From Ceratothoa steindachneri (Eukaryota > Arthropoda > Malacostraca > Isopoda > Cymothoidae): a stretch of 64,000 nt of DNA. Where the stretch lies: NCBI GenBank assembly GCA_963969495.1, contig OZ018329.1:150844502-150908501 (forward strand). The letters run 5' to 3'. The translations under genes and the position numbers were made by a program. This document shows positions 35,085 through 46,864 of the stretch, piece by piece (the stretch's first letter is position 1; every line of letters begins with the position of its first letter). The notes beneath the pieces are model-generated. The model made no database searches. It was not told the DNA's origin and was given only the letters and a program-made list of their open reading frames with translations.

Positions 35085-35203
35085 GTTTTGGACGTAATGA
35101 CAGCGTGTGCACATTGGTATCACAAAGACTACATATGGTTCACACTCACCTCAATCTTCATCACTCTACCATCAGTAGTTATGTCAGCTGTGTGTCTATG
35201 GTG
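35085..35203 (+). CDS. Possible XK-related protein exon
   Basis: A 119 bp open segment is bounded by a polypyrimidine tract with AG (tttgtttcag at 35075-35084) and a GTGAGT donor at 35204. It reads VLDVMTACAHWYHKDYIWF then TLTSIFITLPSVVMSAVCLWW: one charged turn and one long hydrophobic helix. This resembles the D...T.W..Y..G..WWF.LT..F...PS.V....SLRWY segment of XK-related (XKR) scramblase-family membrane proteins. Frame is open with no stops, unlike surrounding TE debris. Exon phase ends at 2; splicing to the next acceptor (35510) would give a stop, so it does not belong to the downstream transposase. No second exon was found. Family call is by pattern memory only. Confidence 0.45.
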
Positions 35204-35510
35204 GTGAGTATTGGTATTATAATTTTATTATTGGTGTTATATTTCTATTATTGGTGTTTTATTTTTATTATATTGATATTTTTTTATATTGGTGTGTTAT
35301 GTTATTGGTCTTTTACCTATCATACCCCTTAGAGTGCCAGATGTCTTTCGTTTGGTTAATAAAATACAATAATCGATATATTCCTGTGTACAAGATGGAA
35401 CTATAATTCAAGATATAGCTATACGGTAGTGTAAGACAAGTTGTGTGATTGGTCATCTTGAAGTTTACATTGTATTTTTTTGTCAATCTAATTGTAAAAT
35501 ATTATTGCAG

Positions 35511-36370
35511 ATGCCAAGGCCATGTTGTGTTCCTGGATGCAAGTATGAAAGTTCAGTACTGTATTGAAGATTACAAAGGATCTACAAACAGTAGATCCGA
35601 GGCACTTGAGAAGAAAATGCCACTGATCCTCCAGGTTACAGGCCACCAAGATCTCTCTGCAAAGCTGCAGGAGTACAAACTGCCCGGCAGCTACCAGCAA
35701 GTCATCTACAAAGAGAACGACGATGACATTATGTGCAGGTTGACCTCGTGAGAGGTCAACCTCAGGTGAGAAACAGCCTTGTTGTGCGACCTGATTTGAC
35801 CTTTAAGGCTTACAAAGAAGGCAAGTCTGTCAACAACAAAAACTTCACCAACGTGGTCATCAGGTTGAGAACCCACCACCTGCCGCTCATCACCAAGGTT
35901 GACGAGGCCCCCAACATCCTCGCCATCCTCGCGGAGATGAAACACAACTAGCAGGCAAAGCTTGATACCATTGCTGCTGACCTCGAATCTCTCAACAAGG
36001 ACAATCTCAACGAGACGCAGCAACAAGTTTTCGACTTGTTCCGTGAACAGCTCAAGCTTGCCAAAGCCGAACAGTTTGGGCGTAGGTACACCACCGAATT
36101 CTTTGTTCAATGCGTGCAGTGGTCTATGATGGCTCCTAAACTCTACAAAATGCTCGTTAAAAGTTCTCGACTTGTTTTGCCCTCCTTTGAGAGGCTCAGA
36201 AGATTCACCGTTATTCCTGTCATCGCCAGGTCCCTCTTCCATGTCGTGGGCAAAAATATGGTGTCAAAAGAAGAGACATAAAAAGAGGTAATCCGGATGC
36301 ACCCGAGAAAGCTGCCAGGAGCAAAAGTGAGTACAAGAAGAAGAAACTTTCTAGTGAGAAAAAGTCCTAA
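35511..36370 (+). pseudogene. P-element/THAP-like transposase pseudogene
   Basis: An ATG at 35511, just after an acceptor-like tgcag, opens MPRPCCVPGCKYESS, resembling the first zinc-binding half of a THAP domain (CxxxC). That frame soon stops. A second frame runs 35733-36281 with one TAG (35949-35951). Its later part, EQLKLAKAEQFGRRYTTEFF then WSMMAPKLYKMLVKS and LPSFERLRRFT, resembles the transposase block of P-element/THAP9 proteins (RY..E.R.FAL.L...SP.AY..L.....LP....LR.W). After 36275 a lysine-rich tail continues in another frame to 36370. Catalytic regions downstream are missing. Confidence 0.55.
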
Positions 36371-36469
36371 GTCAATTTAATTGTGCGTAGCCACTGACAT
36401 TTGTTATGTATCTTTATTTTGTAGGGTAGATATTAGAATCCAGGTTAACCATGAAATAGGTTACTAGTA

Positions 36470-36870
36470 CAGGGTGTCCACACCTTAGATTCTTACTAGC
36501 TATTACTTTATTATGCCTATTTCAGAATAATATAGTCGGTACTCCCCCATGGGCTATGAACAAGATTTATAAAGTTAAAAAATATCAAATGCGGGGGTCT
36601 AGCTAAATGATACCTAATGGAAATATAATTGTATGTTAGATTAGTCAGGTGTGAGCCCTGGAGGGATTTCTTCTTTTTTTTCTTTATTGATGCTACCTAC
36701 TTTAGTTCATTTATTAGAATATACCATGAAATATGTTTGTAGTTAAATGTAATTAACCATTTTTCATTACAGTTTTAATTAGAAATTTTGCCATTTTATT
36801 TTTTTTAAATACCTGGAAAAGACCTGGAAAACCTATGGAATTTTTAAATTTGATATTAGTAGACACCCTA
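36470..36870. mobile_element. Short hAT-like MITE
   Basis: It starts cagggtgtccaca and ends gtagacaccct, matching inverted termini. Near the right end are repeated cctggaaaagacctggaaaacc blocks typical of non-autonomous hAT elements with CAGGGTGTC termini. No 8 bp duplication is evident. Confidence 0.6.
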
Positions 36871-37182
36871 AGAATCTAAGAATCTCAGTGTACACAGCCT
36901 TATTAAATAAAATCGAATTGAATATAACCAACATCGGTTATAAATATAAGGTGTTTTTTTTTTTCATTAAACAAGTTACACTTTCGTTCGTAACGCCGAA
37001 TCTGTTCTTCGAATAAAAATATAACTTCACAGCTCGAAGTACATTGGTCCCAGGCTGCTCCATGCCATATTTAGGGTAAATATCTTTAAAAATAAAGAAA
37101 TGATAACGATTTTTTTTTCCTGGCTAGCCCGACTATGGAAACGCCCGATTATGAACTACCAATCAAGTATTCGTTATCTATG

Positions 37183-37405
37183 CCGATCGTAAACAGCTTA
37201 GTCAACGATTTTAGACTTACACCCCCTGAATAATGACCTTTTTGCCCCGTTTTGTGTTTCTTTGTGTTTTTTTTCTGATATGTAGTCTATTCATAGACTT
37301 TTTTAACAATCGCATTCTCAATATACGACTGAAAAGGGTATGATAAACTACATACCGAACTAGTCTCGTAAATTCAACTTTTGGCTCCTATACAGTGGTT
37401 TTACT

Positions 37406-37407
<2 letters not shown>
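37183..37407. other. Spacer
   Basis: Unassigned; 36871-37126 inside the TIR unit is likewise unassigned. Confidence 0.35.

Positions 37408-37446
<39 letters not shown>
37408..37446. repeat. (TA)n microsatellite
   Basis: About 39 bp of TA repeats on the 3' side of a minus-strand Penelope element. Confidence 0.97.
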
Positions 37447-37449
<3 letters not shown>

Positions 37450-37794
37450 AATTTAGTTTAAGACCATTGTGTATTTTGCCTTAATTAATTTCCTTTGGCA
37501 ACTTTCTCTTCTTCTAACTCTATTTTTATTCCATCTTGTAGATGGTGGATCACTTGTCCAGTATTCATCTTTTTTATAAAATGAATGTGTTTGGTAAAAA
37601 ACAAACTAAATTGCTGAGCTTTCGATCTTATTCGATTATCTTTGGAGCGTTTTGATATGTTCTTGCCTCCTTTACTGATGTAATGAGTGGAGTGAGGATC
37701 TGACAGACTGAAAGAACACGATTTTAAGGGGTATTTATTCCGCCTAGGTTGAACGTAACGTTAGAGGAAATGGGCCACTCCGGTGAGTGGAATT

Positions 37795-39990
37795 TTAAAA
37801 TAATTTTAATGTGCGATTCCAGCTTATCGCTTGACTGTTAATAGCCGGATTATCTTCATTTATTAATATGGCTTCTAAGATGTTCAGCCTCGCTTTATTG
37901 ACCTCTTTTCTTTTAATAATGGTGTTATCAACGAGCATATATCTCGTTAGGTTAATATTATGGGCACTCTCCATATTATTTTTAGGCACTCCGCTTTGTA
38001 GATCTATAGTAAACGTCTCGAAAGTGTAGTGGTTGTCATGCCAATATATTTTGAGTTATTATAAAGCTTACAGTCTTTATCGGCGCAGATAAACTAGTAA
38101 ACTATGTTGGTTGACTTGGGATTCGAGGAATTTAGGCAGGTGTTGTTTTTCATCAGGAGATTGCTGACTTTTGTTGTTTTATAATAAATGATGAGTTGGA
38201 TTTTATCCGTTTGATTTTTAACCTTGAAGTTACGATTAATAATCTCCTTGATGTTTTTTTCATCTATTTTATAGGCCGTGGACATCTGGTTTCTGTAATA
38301 CACTTTGATGTTGTTGACTTCTCCCTGATTACTTTCAGTTTTTTCCGCATGTTTGCAATGATTATTTAAAAATGATTGGAGTTGTTTATCAATCATGCTG
38401 TTTGAGAAACCATTATTCACGAGTATTTGTTTTACTCTGGTTATCTCTTGATGGAAAAGTTCCCACGTAGAGCACCATTTATAAGCTCGGCGGATGTATG
38501 AGCTGATTACGCTTATCTTATACCTTTCAGGGCATTCACTCTCCGCATTGAGGCATCTTCCCATGTCCGTACTTTTTCTATGTACTTTAGTGATGTAGCT
38601 GCCATTGATGTTTTGAACTTCAACGTCCAAGAAAGGGAGTTTATTGCCCGTGCTCAATTCATAAGTGAATTTTAACACGGAGTTCTCCTCGAGATGCTGC
38701 TTGATGTTTATCAGATGTTCTTCGTTTTGGACGTTGATGTAGATGTCATCTATGTATCGGCAATATGTGTGTGGCTTATCTTCAGTGATGTCTGAAATCT
38801 CTCCTCAAGTTGACCCATGTAATATTTGGCGAAAGTCGGCCTTAAAGGTGACTCCATAGCCACTCCATTCACTTGCGTGTATAGATTACCGTCGGATGTC
38901 CTGAACGGCGCCTCTGATGTGCATAAACGTAACATGCTCCTTAAGATGTTTCGGTCAAGATTTGGAGGAGACATTGTAGGATGGTGGTACACGTTTTTTA
39001 TAATGATGCACGTTCGTAAACAGGCTTTCTACTTCAAGGGATGATATTAGTAATACCGGTCTTGTAGAGTGGATTATATTGATGAATTCCTCTGTGAATT
39101 TTATGCTATATTTCGAAGGGATGTACGGTTTTATTAATGCATTTAGGGTTTTAGCTAAACAGTCCGTAAGAGTCGTGACTTGAGATATGATGGGCTTCAA
39201 TGGGTTATGCAGCTTATGAATTTTTCCCTTTTTCATACAGATATCCTGGTGTGTAATCACCGATGATCTTTTGGAAGTGAAGTCCCCCGATGGGTGCATT
39301 AGCTTTAGTTATTTGTCCGTTTATTTTCTTTTTTAAGTCTTCTGTTGGATCTTTTTTCATGCGTTTAAATTTAGTGGTGTCACTTAGGATGGTATTCAAT
39401 TTGTTGTTATATTCCTCTTTGTTTGGAATGACGTATATGTTGGATTTGTCAGCTTTTCTTATGACTATTTCTTTGTTGTTTTTTAGAGAGCTGATGGCCT
39501 TACGTATCTCTGGTGTTATAAGTTTGCTCCCAGGTAAAGCATCTTTGTTTGGTGGCTTCTGCGAGTAGTTGTTTTTTTAGTTTGGAGTTAATTTCAATGA
39601 TGGCTTGATCTTGTAGCTTCAACATGGATTGAAACAGGGATTCTAGTTCAACTTGTTTTGAAATTGGATCAAATTTGGCTTGTATGTGGCAGTTCAAACC
39701 GAAGTTAAGGTCTTCTATTTCACTAGTCGAGAGCGCATGGCGGGAGAGATTGATGAATGATGTTGTTGCTTCTGGCAGTGCTTTTTTTCGGAGTTTTCCC
39801 TTTGTAAAACGCTGTTGGAGAGAGCTTTTGCGATAGAGTCTCGTCTTGCATGTGGAATTTCGAGCTCTTCAAGTTGTGATAACGTATCCTCAACATCCCG
39901 TTCAAGTTTGGGGATGGTTTTCTTTAAAAATTCTATTTGCCTTTCTATAAGATGGCGACGGAAGGCTATAGTTATAGGTTAATTTTTCGC
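37795..39990 (-). pseudogene. Penelope-like element: RT and GIY-YIG
   Basis: Read on the minus strand from 39.9 kb: N-terminal helices (39905-39500), then KKGKIHKLHNPLKPIISQVT (39240-39180), ISSLEVESLFTNVH as RT motif A with the aspartate changed to E (about 39040), NGVAMESPLRPTFAKYYMG (38870-38820), and RYIDDIYI with intact catalytic YIDD (38745-38756). The thumb includes KLPFLDVEV (38630) and an RRAYKWCSTWE helix. After NIVY comes a stop, then ICADKDCKLYN and KYIGMTTTTLSRRLL, the GIY-YIG nuclease, and finally RLNILEAILINEDNPAIN. Frameshifts and stops disable it. It fills most of the interval between two (TA)n tracts. Confidence 0.85.
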
Positions 39991-40009
39991 TGCTAGGTCA
40001 TGGGTTTTA

Positions 40010-40111
<102 letters not shown>

Positions 40112-40379
40112 ATGTGACTCTCAAAAGACACAGTCAGTAAGCCTTATCTGCCCTAAAGAGCGCTCCAGCCCACCTTTGACGAGGCGTTTGTTATTACATT
40201 CTACGGCGCAAGCATCCGGCAAAGTTAGTTGGACAAGAATATCGTTCCTTTCTTCCTGTGCAACCCTCTGGCTTTCCAGATCGTCGACTTTCCTGGTTTC
40301 GCCAGCCTCGTCGTGACACTGAACCCCAGTAAGACGATGATTTTCGGCCCCATACTTGGCTGAGACGATCGTCGACAAC

Positions 40380-40560
40380 CACAGGTTGCTGGAAAAGCGT
40401 GTCGCCAGGTACTAATCCGTGCCATATTGTTTTCGACAAGGTGGAGTGGAGGATGACCTGGCAGATTTCTTCGAGTGCATGGATTATTTACAGATGTATA
40501 TCAGTAGTCAGGATTATCCTCTGTCCATGGCGCAGTTCATTGCTGAGGCCTAGCTGTAGG
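40380..40560 (+). pseudogene. Older hAT-like transposase, 5' part split by insertion
   Basis: The frame near 40440-40545 reads VEDDLAEFFECMDYLQM and SMAQFIAEA. It stops at the insertion point of the 9.7 kb hAT element and resumes at 50274 with the hAT C-terminal domain. 40130-40380 is of uncertain coding strand; nothing could be assigned. Confidence 0.45.
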
Positions 40561-41605
40561 CAGAGCTGGGCAGTATTTAAATAATATTATTTAAATATGT
40601 ATTTAAATACAGTTGTGTATTAGAACTGTATTTATAATACATTGGTTTTCGTGTATTTAAATACTTTAATGAGTATTTAAATACAATGTATTTAAATACT
40701 CAAAATAGAAAATACTTTTTATACCAGTTAATTGGCCATAAACCCGACCAACTATCTGGCAACCCTGAACAGTGAACACGGTGTGTTGTTGAGTCATGAA
40801 GTCAGTTATGATCAGTAATCAGTTATGTGCAGTGGTGTGCAGTCAATAGAAGCTAGGGAAGCAATGCTTCCCCTATTTAAGAAAAAAAAAATTACACCAC
40901 AACAATTAATATACAGCAGAATTAATTTTATTCTTACATTTATGCTAGCCTATACTTGTATACACCATATGGTACCGTTCAATTTCAATCGAATTGGCCT
41001 TAGACCATGATGAGCCCGACTGCAATCGAAGAAATGCATCTTTTTCGTTCGAGATTTCTACCCCCTTTTTTCCCTTCTTAATTTCAATAAAATTTCTGCT
41101 TTTTGGTACTTTGGAATGAATAGTTTAAAAGATGTTTTGATTTTTCTTACCAATAATATACAGTCATTAGAGGTTTATGATTTTTATCTAGATATTTCAA
41201 CGCCGTGTTAGAATTAAGAAAAAAATAACCTATTTGTATACGGAAAAGGAAGCAAATTTAGCTTTGCATCTGGCAACTCTGCCGGGTTGCCAGAATCTAG
41301 GAAAAAGTAACAAAATGTCTAGGAAAAATTGACGTAACTATTATTATGCTCTGAAGCTTAAACAAATTTTAAAGTTATATTTAAATACTGATTCTGAGAA
41401 AGAAAGCAGCTAAATAGCAAAAAAACCTATTATGCTTAAGCTCTTATATCTTAAGCATTTTGTTAATATTTCCAGGATTCTGTCGGGCCTACCATAGTCA
41501 CCCTTCGTATCTTTGAGATCAGTAGCCCTGAGGCAGTGCTTAGATAAGTGTGGCGTATTGTTTATTCATTTTTTTTTTTAAAGTGCTAACTCCCTTTTAA
41601 ACAAA

Positions 41606-41850
41606 ATGGATGCAAATGAAGTTGGGAAAAAATTCGATTGTATTATTGAAAACTTATTTAAAAGAAACTTCAGTGCGATGACTTATAATGAAAGAGAAAC
41701 TATTATTAAAACAGGTAAGCCTACGCCAGCACTAGATCTGTCAGCCAAAACAGTGTTGCACCCGCAAATACAATGTAGGCCTATGGGATAGAACATCTTG
41801 GCTAGCTGGTTGTGCATACTTACATAAGTTATTTTAAAATTTAAATAAAG
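41606..41850 (+). pseudogene. hAT N-terminal fragment, TTF/MYM type
   Basis: An ATG frame (MDANEVGKKFD...) leads to TIIKTGKPTPALDLSAK, then after a frameshift LWDRTSWLAGCAYLHKLF. TTF-type hAT proteins have the same order: a GRPTP motif, then W..GC....LFC. It ends after this motif without the rest of the TTF domain. It is a different hAT lineage from the BED-type coding that follows. Confidence 0.5.
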
Positions 41851-42088
41851 TTTAAAAAATAACACTTAAAAAATTAACATTTAAATAAAGAGAGCAACTT
41901 ACAATTTTATAGTTATTTTTAATGAACAACATATTTACTTCAATTAACATTTATTTTTGTAAAACTTGAATGGCTTCCTAATCTTCAAAAGTCACCACAC
42001 GCCACTAGTTGCGTACTATCCTTCGTTGCAACTTGCAAGTGGATTATATTTTATTATGTGCAAGTAATGGCTTCAACAAGTAAATCCC

Positions 42089-44440
42089 ATGAATCAAACA
42101 ATGAGATATGTATCTACAGATAACAATTTAGTGCACCCTCTGCTCGATGGAAAATACTTTAAAATTAAATCAAAAGCTGGTTATAAGGTAACTTGCACCT
42201 GCTCTCTGTGTAACCGCCATGTCTCTGCTTCAAACAATGCCACAACGAATCTGTACACTCATCTGAAGGTAAGTGTTTTCTTAAACATCACAAAAAATAA
42301 TTGCTATATAGTTCAAGCAGTGAAGTTAGTGCTTAATACTTTTTGTGATGAATAATGTGAAATATCAATCTATGTAATGAACAATTTATTGCAAATTTAC
42401 ACTCTAGCTTGACACAGGTGCAAGTTTACCAGACAAAATTTGCGTTTTTCCTATGTTTTTAATGTGCTTTAAGTAATTAATGGTGATATTAAAAATCTAC
42501 GCTTTTGAGGCATGTGAAAGGACGATTAAGGCATTTAATACGAATTATAACTTAGTTTCTAGTTATGCCAGGCCTAATTAAGAGTAGCCTATGGTATGCT
42601 AGGCCAGGGTTTATTGTTTTTGACTCCTAAAACAAACACAGGCCAATTCATAAATTGGGCAGTGAGACACATAGGCTATAGTTGGTACGTGGAGAACTAG
42701 TCCAGTAAACAACTAGCCCTAGTTAGATTTAGGTAACTTAGATTTGGTTATTTCCTTCCCTGTTAAACTATTCAGTCTGATAAATTATGCATGTGTCAAT
42801 CTGTAATAATCCCTAAAAGCTTTCATTAGGTAATTCACGTTTATTTTTCGCAGCAAGTACACCCTGGCATGATTGAAACTGTGTAAGAGTATGTGGCAAG
42901 GAAACGAAAGAGAAAAACAAGTTTTAATGGAAGCGCCCCATTATCATCGAATAACACCAGTAAGCAACAAAAAAATTACCACTATCGAAAAGGTTTGCAG
43001 CTAATCCCAAGAAAGTGAAACAAGTGGATGTTGATAAAAGCATTGATGAATTTATAGTTCAGGGCATTCATCCTCTTGCCACCATTGAGCAGCCAGCGTT
43101 TGTGAAACTTGTTACAAGTAAGTCAATCATCTTCATCATCACATTTCCTGCTAGTTGATTATTTATCATAACAATACATTTTTTTCAAATATTAATTTGT
43201 ATATATTTCATTGTCAGTTATTGTGTCAGTGTGTTTATACATAGTCAGTTATTGATAAGATGATTATTCCTATTAAAATAACCTTTTAAATGTTTAAACA
43301 TTTTAACGACCTTATATTATTTTTTTGTTTAATAGTATCACTTTTACTTTCAGCTCTAAATCCAACGGTACATGTTATTTCACGGAGGAAACTCTCTCGA
43401 AACTTGGTTGGCGACGAAAAATGCTTGAAGACGTTGTTAGGGAACAAGATAGAAAATCTGTCCCATGTCTTACAGCAGTCATATGGTCTACACGTCACCG
43501 TAGTTTTATGAATGTGTATATTAGTATATTTTTAAAATATATAATATATTTTAAAGTAAATTTAATAAAAGTTAAGGAAATCATACAGGTAATAGTTCAT
43601 ATTTTTCTTCTCTCGTAAGTTAATAGCTAATTTTCAAAATATGCCTTAGAGCTATCAACATTCAAGACTCATGAAATTGAATTTCTCCAAGACTATGTCG
43701 CTGTGCTGGCGCCAGTTGCCACGGCAATTGATCGACTCGGAGGGGATAAAAAAACACCTATTACGGAGAGCTGCTGCCCCCTCTGATAATGGTAGAAAAT
43801 AAACCTATTCAACTGAAGTCCAAGATCCTAAAGAATTGCCGTCCACTGCTGATTGCCATTCGTGAAGGAATTCAAGGGAGATAATGAAATTATCTCTCCT
43901 TAGCTAATGAAAACCAAGTCACCGATGCCATACTTGCAACAGCCACGCACCCATACTTCAAACTGCGTTGGATAGACATTAAACAGTCTTGAAACTCCAA
44001 GACTCAACGAGAGGTGGTTAAAACTATCTTAATTCATGCTGCGGCTGCTGCCACTATTGCTGTCGATAAAGACCTTCAAGCAGACAACAATACATCCAGC
44101 AGTTGTGCATCAGATGGCAATGAGTACTTTGGCTTCACTCACAACTCTTCATCTTCAAGCTCCACTATTGCACCATCTGCAGCCATGAAAGTATTGGCAT
44201 TTATACAAGATCCAGCTTGGGAAAACATCTTCTCATAAAAAGGCTGTTTTCCCGCTACAACACAACACTGCCATCTTCAGCATCGGTTGGGCAGAAAAAG
44301 CTGAAAAGCAGTTGTCTGATAGAAGAGATATTCTACGCTTATTTCCGAAGATTGTACAGCAGTTTCTTGCTGTTACCCATTCGGAACTATAGCGAGCATC
44401 AAGATTCATCAGTATTTACCAAGATCTACACATAAGAGAC
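42089..44440 (+). pseudogene. BED-type hAT transposase, multi-exon pseudogene
   Basis: The BED finger YKVTCTCSLCNRHVSASNN...LYTHLK ends at a GTAAGT donor (42269); after the acceptor at 42853 the reading continues QVHPGMIE, so the finger's last histidine comes from the next exon. Then DVDKSIDEFIVQGIHPLATI near 43030-43090, an intron with acceptor before 43354, ALNPTVHVISRRKLSRNLV, a shifted WSTRHRSFM (usual TADIWS...S), LSTFKTHEIEFLQDYVAVLAP and AIDRLGG at 43650-43740, a THPYFKLRWID block at 43950, and finally LIKRLFSRYNTTLPSSASV, the dimerisation motif, at 44225-44285. Several stops and frameshifts are present. Confidence 0.75.
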
Positions 44441-44547
44441 TTCTTAACTGGCCTCTACTTGACCACGGACCTGACCTCTGACGATCTACTTCCTTCTTGC
44501 ACACCTTATTAGGGCGTGTCGGCTAGGAAGCTCAAGTCTCCTTAGAT

Positions 44548-44653
44548 ACCCACGTAAGCGGGAGCCATAGCTAAAACGGGCGGCTAACTCAGCGAAGGCT
44601 GAAGCTTAGCCCGGGCCGGGTTAGACCCGTGTGCGCGGCGGACTTACGTGGGT
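44548..44653 (+). other. Strong stem-loop structure near the Jockey 5' end
   Basis: acccacgtaag (44548-44558) pairs perfectly with cttacgtgggt (44643-44653). Inside, ggctaa (44582-44587) pairs with ttagcc (44606-44611), and cagc (44590-44593) with gctg (44598-44601) around a GAAG loop. A cgggttagacccg hairpin lies at 44617-44629. It is GC-rich in an AT-rich region. Confidence 0.6.
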
Positions 44654-44879
44654 GGAGCAAACACTGATAAGGCTAGGGTATATGTAGGTAGGTAGAGCTT
44701 CCGACACGTCGTGGAATAAGCGAGAGAAATAATCTGGATCATAACCGCAATCTTTATTTTCCTCTCATAACTCTACCTTTTCCGTCACTCTTTTCCCTTA
44801 ATGAAGAAGAAGAAGAAGAATCCAAGTTAATGAAAAATACTAGGCGGGTGCCCCTGCGCACCCTAAAAAGTGCGCAAAA

Positions 44880-46119
44880 ACCGGACAGGACCACTGTTTT
44901 CAAAGTCATCTTTGGAGAACTCGGGATAGTCTTAATCCGACTATTAGACTACTCAAATAAGTTTGTGGCAATGTGCCAAACCTAGAAAGACGTCGATAAG
45001 CTTCTCAACGAAAAGGCTAATAAAAAATTGAACTCAATAGGCCTATACGCCAAAGTTCCTCCGCAAGTTGAGGCGCAAAAAACTACTTACTGCCGCCAAA
45101 TTGACCCGTGGATAAGGGAGCATAGTGCTGGAGAGATAAAAGATGAAATTGAACAGAATCAAAGCTGGGCGCAAATTAAGGAAGTCATAAGGTTTACGAA
45201 CAAAAACACCAATAAAGAATATACACATGGTTTTAAGGTCATTTTCAGAGAAACAGCTATGGCTAAAAAAGCCAAGGAAAATGGTCTACTAGCTTTCAAC
45301 TTAAAAATCACCCACGAAAAAATAAAAGAAGATGAGTTCGTAGGCGTACTGACATGCTTCAACTGTTTTGCGCTTGAAAAACATACAACGAAAGATTGCC
45401 TTAACAAAGAGGAAAAGTGGTGCTCTGAATGCAGCTCTAAAACGCACACGTGGAGAGACTGTACTAGCCAGCATAAGGAATGTGTGAACTGTGGGAGCAG
45501 CCACCGCACAATGGCAATGGCTTTTCCGGTGAAAAAAAAGAAGTAATAGAAGGCAAACGTAGGGAAAAGGCCAAAGAAGAAGAGGAGAAACAGAACCAGG
45601 CATATGCTAAAGTAGCTAGAGCAACGGCCGATCACTACCAGGGTACAAAAAAATGTGATATAACTAAAACAGGAAAAATCACTGAACATTCTGGCGTGCA
45701 TATTACATGGACATGTACTAAACGTGGCAAACCCGGGTTCATATTCCAAAGAATTGAACAAAATGTTAAGCAACAACAGACTCGAACCAATGTGCTTCCC
45801 AGATAATCCTCCGTCAGCTCAAGTACTGAATGTGCAATATAGTCCAACAGAGACCGAGAAGGTTAACGAGGCACAAGATCCTACAAGCAACATCATACAA
45901 CAGCGGCCAAACCCAGGCGCAGCTAGGGACGCGAGGCTTAAATCTAAAATACAACAAGCAAAGGAGAAAACCAAGGAAACTGGAGCACCAACGACTAGTG
46001 GTATCATTAAAGGAGACCAGCAAAACATGCAAATTGACGACAATGAGGAAAGGGACAGCGACGGAGAACAGACTCAAGAAAAAGAAGGAGTAAACAGAGA
46101 GTTTAACCTTAAATTCTAA
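44880..46119 (+). pseudogene. Jockey-like gag (ORF1) with three zinc knuckles
   Basis: The frame runs from about 44880 (one TAG at 44982) through 45546. 44890-45250 gives a fold typical of the pre-knuckle domain. Then CFNCFALEKHTTKDC and CSECSSKTHTWRDC (45355-45465) are two CCHC knuckles, and CVNCGSSHRTMAMAF is a third whose last cysteine is F. Frameshifts near 45540 and 45740 move the reading to the charged tail (KEEEEKQNQAYAKVA; ARDARLKSKIQQAKEK) with a stop at 46117. The knuckles bind template RNA in this family. Shared with the worn gag at 4.2 kb. Confidence 0.8.
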
Positions 46120-46292
46120 ACTACACAAGATAAACCATTCCCGACAAATAATACTAAGGAACTTGTTCTTGGCATAAAAAGGGTTATCATAAATATGAGT
46201 ACGAGGGACCATACTCAGATAAAGAAGTAAAGAAAATCATAAGGAGCGGTGAAATGACCATAGCAGAATCAACTTGCTTTATAATAACACCA

Positions 46293-46774
46293 GGAAATGG
46301 CTTCGCCATTCCCCCTTACGGGGTGGAGCTTGCGCTTCGCTACTTAGATTAAAATGTAAAATCTAAAAAAAGCAGTCATGGTTAAATTTTTATAAATTTT
46401 CTGAACTTCGCTAATTATAATCATTTAAAAAAGGAACTCTAAACTAAATCTCCTCCCTTTCAAAAAATCACGTTGCTAAAATACATTTATAGATAAAATA
46501 AAAAAGCCGCCTTACTTAAATTTTAATAAATTTTCTGAAATTCACCAATTGTAATTCATTTTCTTTTAAAACATTATAAAGCATTGGATAATCATATTTA
46601 TTTTTCTGAACTAAACTATTTTGTTTTTTCAAACTCTAAAGAAATTCTTAGAAATTACCTTGATTAAAATTTAAAATATACTTAAGTCATAACCAAACTA
46701 AGATGAAATTATTATTCAAATACTCAAAAAAATCCCGTTCTTAAATTATAGAGTTAGTGATGATGATGATGATA
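46293..46774 (+). repeat. GAT-tailed repeat, copy D, nested in Jockey
   Basis: It starts aatggcttcgccattccccc, has a 5' segment (ccattcccccttacggggtggagcttgcgcttcg) that copies A and B lack, and then the shared blocks. It ends with tgatgatgatgatgat (46757-46773). It lies between ORF1 and ORF2 of the Jockey copy, so it inserted after that element. Confidence 0.9.
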
Positions 46775-46864
46775 AAAAGAAGAATTTAAGAAGAGATACG
46801 GGAAAACAAAATCACCCTGCGAAAGAGAAACAACTAAAACGGATAATAAGGCACATATAGGCAC

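Larger units (their letters stand above)
33350..37182 (+). mobile_element. TIR-bounded 3.8 kb unit with P/THAP-like transposase
   Basis: A perfect 27 bp inverted repeat (starting catagataacgaatac, ending in ggtag) lies at 33350-33376 and 37156-37182. A second perfect 14 bp inverted repeat (ttccatagtcgggc) sits just inside at 33403-33416 and 37127-37140. P elements likewise start with CA, have a TIR near 31 bp and a shorter subterminal inverted repeat. The unit contains a P/THAP-like transposase (35511-36370). Flanking 8 bp do not match (acctcatc against ccgatcgt), so the borders are probable but unproven. Confidence 0.55.

Noticed and set aside
35706..36242. 178-codon minus-strand open frame
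   Set aside because: It is antisense to the P/THAP-like transposase, whose plus-strand reading shows family motifs; the minus reading shows none.
45159..45776. 205-codon hydrophobic minus-strand frame
   Set aside because: It is the complement of the lysine-rich gag coding strand, so its apparent membrane character is a shadow.
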